This document shows positions 1 to 4,709 of a stretch of DNA of 13,287 nt, in pieces. Within the stretch, counting starts at the first letter, position 1; the number at the start of each line of letters is the position of its first letter. The DNA is from an uncultured Lachnospiraceae bacterium. GTDB lineage: Bacteria; Bacillota; Clostridia; Lachnospirales; Lachnospiraceae. The position numbers and the translations under genes are program-made. Under the pieces are notes generated by a model that was given only the letters and a program-made list of their open reading frames with translations, was not told the origin of the DNA and did no database searches. The stretch is from the NCBI GenBank assembly GCA_910586755.1, contig CAJUJM010000051.1:1-13287 (forward strand), in the 5' to 3' direction.

Positions 1-813
1 ATCGGGAAATGCAGATGGAGCCGAACCGGATTCTGCCAAAAGAATTTTTAATTGCCTTTCCTCTTCCGGCGTCACCGCCCGGTAATCCCCTGTTTTCAGG
101 TTGCCCAACTCAATGTTCATAATACGGATTCTTTTTAATTCTAAGACCTTGTACCCCAATTCCTGGCACATCCTGCGTATCTGACGGTTCAGTCCCTGAG
201 TCAGGATAATTTTAAACCGGTCTCTCCCCAGCTTTTCCACTTTACAGGGCCGGGTTACTGTGTTTAATATGGGAACTCCCCCTGCCATCTTTTTTAAAAA
301 ATCCGGACTAACGCTTTTATCCACCCGAACCACATATTCCTTTTCATGAAAATTTCCTGCCCGCATGATTTTATTGACTAAATCTCCCTGGTTGGTCATA
401 AGGAGCAGGCCTTCCGACTCCTTGTCCAGACGGCCGATTGGGTAAATCCGTTCCGGATAGTTTAAAAACTCTACAATGTTTTTCGCTCTGTCCTTTTGGG
501 AAGTGGTGCATACAATCCCTCTGGGCTTGTTGACAACCAGCAGAATTTTGGGCGGCCTCCCGCCGGAAGATGTCATCTGGCCCGGGCAGGGATGGGAGGC
601 GTCCTCGGATTTTGCTTGCGGACTCCAAGTCCTGGATTTCCCGCCTGAAAAGCAGCCGTCGCAGATAATTTCCTGCCCTTCCAAAATCTTCTGTCCCATG
701 ACAGCCAGGCGGCCGTCTACCAAAACTTTTCCGGCCTCTATGAGCCGGTCTGCCTCCCGCCTGGAACAAATTCCCATCTCGCTTAAATATTTATTCAGCC
801 GTACCTCCGCCAT
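1..813 (-). CDS. rluF: RluF-type 23S rRNA pseudouridine synthase (3' end outside window)
   Basis: Isomerises a specific uridine to pseudouridine in 23S rRNA; E. coli RluF acts at U2604. The frame is open from ATG at 813 to the window edge, 271 codons with no stop. Residues 1-55 form an S4 RNA-binding domain (RLNKYLSEMGICSRREADRLI). The catalytic domain starts near residue 88 with VVNKPRGIV. GRLDKESEGLLLMTN carries the catalytic Asp130, and HEKEYVVRVDK, GVPILNTVTRPCKVEK and LTQGLNRQIRRMC are RluF-like rather than RsuA/RluB-like. A GGGAG site lies just upstream, and the start coincides with the beginning of the S4 domain. Between the two domains is a linker of about 30 residues (57-86), rich in Gly, Ser, Pro and Cys, which looks longer than usual. 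A good promoter at 948-976 gives it its own transcript with a ~130-nt leader. Family assignment is firm; the exact target uridine is inferred. Confidence 0.9.
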   Translation of the reverse strand, partial: MAEVRLNKYLSEMGICSRREADRLIEAGKVLVDGRLAVMGQKILEGQEIICDGCFSGGKSRTWSPQAKSEDASHPCPGQMTSSGGRPPKILLVVNKPRGIVCTTSQKDRAKNIVEFLNYPERIYPIGRLDKESEGLLLMTNQGDLVNKIMRAGNFHEKEYVVRVDKSVSPDFLKKMAGGVPILNTVTRPCKVEKLGRDRFKIILTQGLNRQIRRMCQELGYKVLELKRIRIMNIELGNLKTGDYRAVTPEEERQLKILLAESGSAPSAFPD

Positions 814-856
814 ATGCTCCCTTCTCTTTTCTTCTTTTTACAGACACGCAGAAAAC

Positions 857-887
857 GCGGCCGCAGCATAAAGCTGTTTGCGGCCGC
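857..887 (-). terminator. GC-rich hairpin in the rluF leader / possible weak terminator
   Basis: Two copies of the 8-bp palindrome GCGGCCGC (857-864 and 880-887) enclose 15 nt, so they can pair as a very stable stem; an inner AGC/GCT pairing is also possible. On the minus strand it is followed only by GTTTTC and on the plus strand by CTCTTTTG, so the U-tract is poor on both. It lies after the cupin gene but also downstream of the rluF promoter at 948-976. It could therefore be a weak terminator for read-through transcripts or a leader structure of rluF. The structure is seen; its role is inference. Confidence 0.4.
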
Positions 888-947
888 CTCTTTTGTCCTC
901 TAAGGTATCTTCCAGAGACTCACTTTCTCTGTTTTCCTATGTCCGAA

Positions 948-976
948 AGTATACCATATATTTTTTTGATTTGCAA
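948..976 (-). promoter_or_regulatory. Promoter for rluF
   Basis: On the minus strand TTGCAA (971-976) is followed by a 17-bp AT-rich spacer and TATACT (948-953), preceded by TG at the extended -10 position. Transcription would start near 941 and give a leader of about 130 nt containing the 857-887 hairpin. The ATGGTATACT core is the same as that of the boxes at 1377-1390 and 1470-1483. Confidence 0.65.
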
Positions 977-1021
977 ATATATCTCTCTTTACTGTAAAAG
1001 TCCGCCGCCGGGCGCGAAAGT

Positions 1022-1345
1022 TCAGAAAGAAACTACCAGCTGCATTTTAAATTGCTCCTGGCCGTATACTGCATGAGGAATATCTTTTGGCATAATCAAG
1101 GTTTCCCCTTCATTTAAAATAAACACTTCTCCGCCAACCGTAAATTTCCCCACGCCTTCCAAAACCGTTACCATGGCATCCCCGCCAGCCGCATGGGTGG
1201 AAATTTCTTCCCCTTTATCAAAAGAAAAAATGGTCATGCTGACGTAATCGTTCTGAACCAGAGTTCTGCTGACCACCTGGCCTTTCTGGTAATCTACCAG
1301 ATCCTTTAGCTTTAATGCAGTTTGTTTTTCAATGTTTTTGTACAT
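1022..1345 (-). CDS. Small single-domain cupin protein
   Basis: A 107-aa protein made of one cupin barrel. Motif 1 is KGEEISTHAAGGDAMVTVLEG (about 44-64), with His51 and Glu63 in place but the second His of the usual HxH replaced. Motif 2 is GETLIMPKDIPHAVYG (80-95), with His91. Such proteins bind a metal or small ligand, but the substrate cannot be read from sequence. The reduced metal-ligand set could mean weak or altered metal binding. The longest open frame begins at 1381, but ATG at 1345 is chosen: AGGAGG (1352-1357) sits 6 nt upstream, and the -10 box at 1382-1387 leaves no room for a start at 1381. It follows the acetyltransferase gene by about 170 bp, in which lies the repeat/promoter element 1377-1483, so it probably has its own transcript. 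Confidence 0.82.
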   Translation of the reverse strand: MYKNIEKQTALKLKDLVDYQKGQVVSRTLVQNDYVSMTIFSFDKGEEISTHAAGGDAMVTVLEGVGKFTVGGEVFILNEGETLIMPKDIPHAVYGQEQFKMQLVVSF

Positions 1346-1381
1346 CGGTTGCCTCCTGGACTGAACATTTTTGTAATTCAT

Positions 1382-1410
1382 AGTATACCATAGATACTAA
1401 GCTCGAAAAA
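1382..1410 (-). promoter_or_regulatory. Proximal promoter of the cupin gene
   Basis: On the minus strand the extended -10 TGGTATACT has its hexamer at 1382-1387. Only a poor -35 (TTTTTC, 1405-1410) is found 17 bp upstream, as is usual for extended -10 promoters. Transcription would begin near 1375, about 30 nt before the ATG at 1345 and with the AGGAGG site inside the leader. This supports the shorter cupin start. Confidence 0.5.
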
Positions 1411-1474
1411 ACCTCGCTAAGTATCCAGGCATGCATTCTCACTAGGCTCGTAAGAGACCTCGCCAAGTGTTCAT

Positions 1475-1480
1475 AGTATA
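1475..1480 (-). promoter_or_regulatory. Distal -10 element, second copy of the same box
   Basis: TATACT in a TGGTATACT context on the minus strand, identical to the proximal box 93 bp downstream. No -35 hexamer is evident. If used, the transcript would carry both hairpin units ahead of the cupin gene. Confidence 0.35.
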
Positions 1481-1517
1481 CCACAAAAAGCTTCAGGATA
1501 AAATAGGCTTTCCAGAA

Positions 1518-2117
1518 CTAACTGTCTTTATTGTGACAGTCTAACGGCTCAAAATAGCGTATTATTTGGCACGGATTCCCCACCGCAACACAATTTGGCG
1601 GGATAGAACGGTTCACCACGCTTCCGGCTCCTATTACGCTGTTTTCCCCTATGGTGACTCCCGGCAGGAGAATGCATCCTCCGCCGATCCATACATTGTT
1701 TTTGATCTCTACCGGACGCGCATAGGTTCTGAAAAATGTTGTCCCCCGTTCCTTCCAATCCGGTACAAGCCGCTCCTGGGGCAGAACCGGGTGGGAAGAT
1801 GTATAAATCTGCACATTTGACGCAATCAAAACCCTGTCGCCGATCCGAATAGGCTTATTATCCACAAACGTACAGTTCATATTGATGATTACGTCGTTTC
1901 CCAAAAAAATATTTTTCCCATAATCGCAATGAAATGGCGTATCAATTGCCACATTTTCTCCCACATTGCCTAATAATTCCTGAAGAATCTCCGCCCTTTT
2001 TTCTGTATCCCTGTAATCGGAAAGATAATATTCCCGCGTCAATTCCCGTGTGCGGGCAATTTGTTCTAATGTATCACTGTCCGCAGTTTCTAAAAAATCC
2101 CTTTCTTCATAGTACAT
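1518..2117 (-). CDS. Sugar O-acetyltransferase, maltose/galactoside acetyltransferase family
   Basis: A 199-aa left-handed beta-helix (hexapeptide-repeat) enzyme that moves acetyl from acetyl-CoA to a sugar hydroxyl; the family forms trimers in the cytoplasm. Residues 5-60 are the helical N-terminal cap of the Maa/LacA group. Hexapeptide repeats run from about 66 (YGKNIFLGNDVIINMNCTF) to 182 (NNVWIGGGCILLPGVTIGENSVIGAGSVV). TYTSSHP-like YTSSHP carries the likely catalytic His109. Length and motif order match maltose O-acetyltransferase, but the acceptor sugar is unknown. ATG at 2117 has AGGAG 7 nt upstream, and this site overlaps the TAG stop of the HD-domain gene, so the two genes are probably translationally coupled. 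Confidence 0.9.
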   Translation of the reverse strand: MYYEERDFLETADSDTLEQIARTRELTREYYLSDYRDTEKRAEILQELLGNVGENVAIDTPFHCDYGKNIFLGNDVIINMNCTFVDNKPIRIGDRVLIASNVQIYTSSHPVLPQERLVPDWKERGTTFFRTYARPVEIKNNVWIGGGCILLPGVTIGENSVIGAGSVVNRSIPPNCVAVGNPCQIIRYFEPLDCHNKDS

Positions 2118-2126
2118 TATATTCTC

Positions 2127-2726
2127 CTAACAAAAACTGTTTTCTACAACGCCCGGAAGCAAAGTATAAACCGAACAGCCTATCTGCTTTTCAAACAATG
2201 CTTTTATCTCTAAAATTTTCTTCCACCTGTCTACTGTGGCCGGGTGAACCCCATATCGTATTGTCACGTCCACAAACCGCTTTTCCAGGAGACAGAAGCC
2301 TGTGGGCAGAGCCAAAGCGTCACACAGCTGCACCAGGCGGTCATAATCATCATAGACAGCACTAGCGATAAATTCTTTCATAAACAGGTAATCGCCGTCA
2401 CTTACATCAAACTCGCCGATAGAAGTACCGATATCCTGTATCATAAATGCATGAGAGATACATATTTGCGCCGCTTTTTCCCATCCCCGCTTCATACAGT
2501 AACGATACCCTTCTATCAGATGTTTTTCCGAGCATACTCCAACATAGCGCCCAATGTCGTGCAGCAGGCCAAAACTATATGCCTTGTCAGCGGATAAATT
2601 CTTACAGTGTAACGCAATGTTTTTACAGGCGCTGGCCACATACCGGGAGTGGTCTGCCCATGCCCCCGGATTGGATTCTGACGCTTCTTTTAGCGCCAGT
2701 TCTGCATTTTGTCTGTTTAGCTCCAT
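2127..2726 (-). CDS. HD-domain protein, putative phosphohydrolase
   Basis: A 199-aa protein with an HD metal-binding fold: His26 (DHSRYV), His56-Asp57 (GLLHDIGR), His92 (ISHAF) and Asp136 (CDALA) fit the H...HD...H...D pattern. Members hydrolyse phosphate esters such as nucleotides or cyclic nucleotides; the substrate here is not evident. No signal peptide or membrane segment is seen. The longest frame starts at 2753 without a ribosome binding site. ATG at 2726 is preferred because AAAGGA lies 6 nt upstream. It sits 48 bp after the 79-aa protein gene and 9 bp before the acetyltransferase, so all three probably share one mRNA. Linkage to an AraC regulator suggests an inducible function, which is inference. 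Confidence 0.85.
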   Translation of the reverse strand: MELNRQNAELALKEASESNPGAWADHSRYVASACKNIALHCKNLSADKAYSFGLLHDIGRYVGVCSEKHLIEGYRYCMKRGWEKAAQICISHAFMIQDIGTSIGEFDVSDGDYLFMKEFIASAVYDDYDRLVQLCDALALPTGFCLLEKRFVDVTIRYGVHPATVDRWKKILEIKALFEKQIGCSVYTLLPGVVENSFC

Positions 2727-2774
2727 TTTATGTCCTTTCAAAGAGGTAATCATAACAGCCCGGATGTCAGGAAA

Positions 2775-3014
2775 TCAGCAATCTCCGGCGTAATATGAAA
2801 CAATATTCATGTAATCCCTGGGGTTAGAAATTTCTAAAGCAAGCGGCAGATAGTTTTCGTTTTGACAATACTGTTGCCATAAATGATCCTGTACCGTTTC
2901 TTCTCCATTAATATTTACTTTTTTACCGTCCGGGCAGAGCATATTCACTTTGCCGGTACAGGAATTCACAGTGCTCAGGAAACGCTCCATATTCAGAATA
3001 TTCAGTTTTACCAT
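2775..3014 (-). CDS. Conserved small protein of unknown function (79 aa)
   Basis: Protein begins MVKLNILNMERFLSTVNSC and ends YMNIVSYYAGDC. I recall short proteins of this type in Lachnospiraceae, often carrying the unhelpful label 'polyA polymerase', but nothing in this sequence resembles a nucleotidyltransferase. The centre reads like a segment about the proper filling of a structure (LCPDGKKVNINGE), and the C-terminal half is aromatic-rich (LWQQY, NYLPLALEI, VSYYAGDC), with three cysteines in all. There is no signal peptide or membrane segment. A longer frame starts at 3209 but overlaps the AraC gene; ATG at 3014 has GGAAGGAG 8 nt upstream and a -10 box at 3060-3065, so it is chosen. It is the first gene of the probable three-gene transcript with the HD protein and the acetyltransferase. 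Confidence 0.75.
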   Translation of the reverse strand: MVKLNILNMERFLSTVNSCTGKVNMLCPDGKKVNINGEETVQDHLWQQYCQNENYLPLALEISNPRDYMNIVSYYAGDC

Positions 3015-3027
3015 CTTAAAGTCTCCT

Positions 3028-3055
3028 TCCGTAAATGGGTTATTGTCTTTACGGA
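3028..3055 (-). promoter_or_regulatory. Inverted repeat at the transcript start, touching the ribosome binding site
   Basis: Arms TCCGTAAA (3028-3035) and TTTACGGA (3048-3055) are perfectly complementary over 8 bp around a 12-nt centre. On the minus strand the first arm lies at the predicted transcription start (~3053), and the other runs into the GGAAGGAG site of the 79-aa gene. It may be an operator for a regulator (the AraC gene lies directly upstream) or a 5' hairpin affecting translation. Pairing is seen; the role is inferred. Confidence 0.45.
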
Positions 3056-3059
3056 TATC

Positions 3060-3065
3060 ATTATA
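3060..3065 (-). promoter_or_regulatory. -10 box for the 79-aa / HD / acetyltransferase transcript
   Basis: A perfect TATAAT on the minus strand between the AraC gene end (3103) and the ATG at 3014. No good -35 is present at the usual distance (a T-tract lies there). This fits a promoter that needs an activator, and the neighbouring AraC-type regulator is the obvious candidate. Transcription would begin near 3053. Confidence 0.45.
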
Positions 3066-3102
3066 GTGCGGTTCTGATAAAAAAAATATTCTGTTTCCGC
3101 CT

Positions 3103-4014
3103 TTATGTATCACAATCCTGCCATTTCCTGCGATATTCTGACGGACTGCAGCCTGCATATTCCCGAAAAACTTTTCCAAAGTAGCTGCTGCTCCCCAAGC
3201 CACAGGCATGGCTGATAACCGTAACAGACTCCCTTCCTCTGGCCAACATCTGGCAGGCTATTTGCAGACGGTAGCTTTTTATATATTCTATGGGTGTCAT
3301 ATGCAGGCAGTCGTGAAACACTCTGAAACATTCCCTTTCGCTAAGATACGCTGCTGCCGCCAGCTCTGAAATAGAGATCTTTTCAAAATAGTGCTCATGG
3401 ATATAGATCATCATCAGCTTGATTCTGTCATTGCTTTTACTATGTTCCCCGCTTTTATTCAGCATTGGGCTGCACAGCTGAAAAAGCATAAGCCATATTT
3501 CCGACAATACTTCCCGGAGCTTTATTTCATACCCAAATTCCTCACTTGAAAAGCGGAAAGACTGAACAATCAGTTCCAAAATCTTTTTCTGTTCCATATT
3601 TTCCGGAAAAAGAGGGATGATTTCAATCTGCGGGGCCGCCACAATGGGAGCAATATATTTCCTCTCTATTCTGCTTCCCTGTTCCCCTGCAAGGAGGGAA
3701 ACATCAAAAATATGAAGAAGCTGGCTGTTTTTTTCTGTCCGTGACATTGCCTTTGTCATGTGAAGCACATTGGAATTTACCATGCCGCCGCTTCCTGCCG
3801 GAAACAGTACCTTTCCTCCGGGGGTGTAATACTCAAGACTGCCGCTTTCCATGTAAAAAAGCTCTACTGCCTTATGCCAGTGCCACGGGACAAAACGCCC
3901 CATATATTTATCAAGCTCCGCTCTTGAAGCGATATAGGGAAAATCACCTGAAAAACCGGTGAGAACTTCCTCCTTGCTTCCGGTATAAAATTCAATACTG
4001 TGTATATTTCTCAT
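3103..4014 (-). CDS. AraC-family transcriptional regulator with N-terminal cupin domain
   Basis: A 303-aa regulator. Residues 41-90 hold an AraC-type cupin sensor (FVPWHWHKAVELFYMESGSL, then a NSNVLHMT segment), which in this family binds a small effector, often a sugar. Residues 196-300 form the double helix-turn-helix DNA-binding domain: EKISISELAAAAYLSE is the first HTH, and VTVISHACGLGSSSYFGKVFREYAGCSPSEYRR is the second with the family signature. The open frame extends to a GTG at 4119, but ATG at 4014 is chosen: AAGGCGG lies 7 nt upstream and the cupin-regulator fold starts directly after. The extra 35 codons look like a different protein (see 4015-4109). It lies 95 bp after the antitoxin gene and 88 bp before the 79-aa gene, whose promoter has a -10 but no -35, so it may activate that cluster. 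Confidence 0.9.
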   Translation of the reverse strand: MRNIHSIEFYTGSKEEVLTGFSGDFPYIASRAELDKYMGRFVPWHWHKAVELFYMESGSLEYYTPGGKVLFPAGSGGMVNSNVLHMTKAMSRTEKNSQLLHIFDVSLLAGEQGSRIERKYIAPIVAAPQIEIIPLFPENMEQKKILELIVQSFRFSSEEFGYEIKLREVLSEIWLMLFQLCSPMLNKSGEHSKSNDRIKLMMIYIHEHYFEKISISELAAAAYLSERECFRVFHDCLHMTPIEYIKSYRLQIACQMLARGRESVTVISHACGLGSSSYFGKVFREYAGCSPSEYRRKWQDCDT

Positions 4015-4109
4015 ACTCTGTCCGCCTTGTTCAGTGAGGGCATAAGAGCAGCCGATCTTCTGGTAAAGTTTCTGGCTGCTCTCATTTTTTCCTGCTTCTT
4101 TGTATCGCT
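4015..4109 (-). pseudogene. Possible GNAT acetyltransferase C-terminal scrap upstream of the AraC gene
   Basis: In the same frame as the AraC gene, the stretch just upstream encodes KNESSQKLYQKIGCSYALTE. The N...S..LYqKiG pattern is that of the acetyl-CoA-binding end of GNAT acetyltransferases. Nothing before it continues the domain, because the antitoxin stop is at 4110. It could be what is left of a GNAT gene after rearrangement next to the toxin module. Against this, the DNA also forms a 9-bp inverted repeat (4045-4082), and the match is only about 15 residues, so chance is not excluded. Confidence 0.3.
4045..4082. repeat. Perfect 9-bp inverted repeat between antitoxin and AraC genes
   Basis: AGAGCAGCC (4045-4053) and GGCTGCTCT (4074-4082) pair perfectly around 20 nt. 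On the plus strand the second arm is followed by CATTTTTT, which is terminator-like, but no plus-strand gene precedes it. On the minus strand there is no U-tract. It lies 30-70 bp upstream of the AraC ATG, so an operator or leader structure of that gene is possible. Confidence 0.4.
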
Positions 4110-4298
4110 CTACGCCCACACATCTTCGTGGGAAAATAGCTCTCCTCTTTCGATTTCCTGTCTGGCTTCCCTGATTGCTTCCACTTCATCCGGAAGTGCC
4201 GCATCCTCCTCCACAAATTTTAAAAGAATCCGGCAGACTGTATCAATCTCTTTTTCGTCTACAATTTCAACCAGACCACGCAACGTATCTCTGCTCAC
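4110..4298 (-). CDS. RelB-like antitoxin of a toxin-first module
   Basis: A 62-aa acidic protein. The C-terminal half (LPDEVEAIREARQEIERGELFSHEDV, about 36-60, quoted in pieces: PDEVEAIREARQ, ERGELFSHEDV) is the helix-plus-tail that RelB/RelB-like antitoxins wrap around RelE toxins. The N-terminal half is helical (LRGLVEIVDEKEIDTVCRIL) and does not look like a ribbon-helix-helix or HTH, so DNA-binding autoregulation is not evident. The frame opens at a GTG at 4307, but that codon lies inside the ribosome binding site. GTG at 4298 is chosen, with GGAGGTGG at 4304-4311 giving ideal spacing. That site overlaps the toxin stop codon, so translation of the two is coupled. The antitoxin lies second, opposite to classical relBE. 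Confidence 0.72.
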   Translation of the reverse strand: MSRDTLRGLVEIVDEKEIDTVCRILLKFVEEDAALPDEVEAIREARQEIERGELFSHEDVWA

Positions 4299-4303
4299 AA
4301 AAA

Positions 4304-4311
4304 CCACCTCC
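4304..4311 (-). promoter_or_regulatory. Ribosome binding site fixing the GTG start of the antitoxin
   Basis: GGAGGTGG on the minus strand, followed by five T and the GTG at 4298. It overlaps the toxin TAG stop (4311-4313), so ribosomes finishing the toxin are delivered to the antitoxin. The alternative GTG at 4307 lies within this motif and can be excluded. Confidence 0.7.
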
Positions 4312-4553
4312 TACAATCCTTTATACGCTTCGCCTCTAGGCAGTACAGCATCAATGATAATTGTATCATGCTCCATCTGGTAGATAACCCGGTAATCACC
4401 AATCCGGAGCCGATATAAATTTGAGTAACCCTGCAACTTTTTAATATCTCCAAACGGAATTTTTTCAATTCCATCTTTCACCCTGTCTTTTACTCTTATA
4501 TCCAGGGACTTGATGCTTTTCCTTGCCTTTTTGGTATAAATAATGTTCGGCAT
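4311..4553 (-). CDS. RelE/ParE-family toxin
   Basis: An 80-aa basic protein of the RelE/ParE superfamily, whose RelE branch cuts mRNA on the ribosome and whose ParE branch poisons gyrase. Seen: N-terminal beta strand and helix pair (MPNIIYTKKARKSIKSL), the central IKKLQGYSNLYRLRIGDYRVIY with Arg48, Arg50 and Arg55, and C-terminal DAVLPRGEAYK with Arg73 and Tyr77. The basic residues and C-terminal Tyr favour a RelE-type RNase, but the branch is not certain. The frame opens at a TTG at 4571; ATG at 4553 is chosen because AAAGGGGG lies about 7 nt upstream. It is the first gene of the module, has its own promoter at 4592-4621, and ends 12 bp before the antitoxin start. Confidence 0.85.
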   Translation of the reverse strand: MPNIIYTKKARKSIKSLDIRVKDRVKDGIEKIPFGDIKKLQGYSNLYRLRIGDYRVIYQMEHDTIIIDAVLPRGEAYKGL

Positions 4554-4591
4554 ATTGCGGCCCCCTTTCAATAACTATACTTTAGCGTGCG

Positions 4592-4621
4592 AATATACCT
4601 CACGTCAAGCAGTATTTTCAA
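4592..4621 (-). promoter_or_regulatory. Promoter of the toxin-antitoxin module
   Basis: On the minus strand TTGAAA (4616-4621), an 18-bp spacer and TATATT (4592-4597); transcription would begin near 4585, about 30 nt before the toxin ATG. An overlapping alternative, TTGACG followed 18 bp later by TAAAGT, lies slightly downstream. The promoter sits directly after the queA terminator, so the module is an independent unit. Confidence 0.55.
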
Positions 4622-4637
4622 TTAGCATTTTATTCAC

Positions 4638-4670
4638 AAAAGGCCCAGGAATCCCATTCCTAAGCCTTTT
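4638..4670 (-). terminator. Intrinsic terminator of the queA transcript (may work both ways)
   Basis: On the minus strand AAAAGGC TT AGGAAT pairs with ATTCCT GG GCCTTTT around a GGG loop; the TT/GG step can form wobble pairs, so the stem is continuous over 15 bp and ends in a run of T. On the plus strand the same stem is followed by TTTTTC. It lies 40 bp after the queA stop and directly before the toxin promoter. Confidence 0.85.
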
Positions 4671-4709
4671 TCTGAATTTTTATCTGCTTACTAATGTACA
4701 AAAATGGTG

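Larger units (their letters stand above)
1377..1483 (-). repeat. Repeat element: two covarying hairpins bounded by identical 14-bp boxes
   Basis: Exact 14-bp direct repeats TTCATAGTATACCA lie at 1377-1390 and 1470-1483, 93 bp apart. Between them are two related imperfect inverted repeats. Unit 1 has arms 1393-1402 and 1416-1425 (10 bp, one central mismatch, 13-nt loop). Unit 2 has arms 1440-1447 and 1462-1469 (8 bp, the same central mismatch, 14-nt loop). An A-T pair in unit 1 is a G-C pair in unit 2, so pairing is kept while sequence changes. The loops are alike as well (TCG...CCTC). A GCATGC palindrome (1429-1434) lies between the units. On the minus strand each boundary box reads TGGTATACT, an extended -10. 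I see it only once here, so dispersal in the genome is not shown. Confidence 0.6.

Noticed and set aside
476..871. Plus-strand open frame of 131 codons opposite the pseudouridine synthase gene
   Set aside because: Composition follows the antisense of a well-recognised gene, with no domain or upstream signals.
1377..1483. CRISPR array
   Set aside because: Only two units, imperfect and different in length, with no spacer-like regular arrangement and no cas genes nearby.
3015..3209. Extension of the 79-aa protein frame up to 3209
   Set aside because: It overlaps the end of the AraC gene out of frame and crosses the predicted promoter; the ATG at 3014 has a strong ribosome binding site.
4000..4383. 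Plus-strand open frame of 127 codons across the toxin module
   Set aside because: It is antisense to the antitoxin and toxin genes; Ser/Thr-rich translation is typical of a shadow frame.
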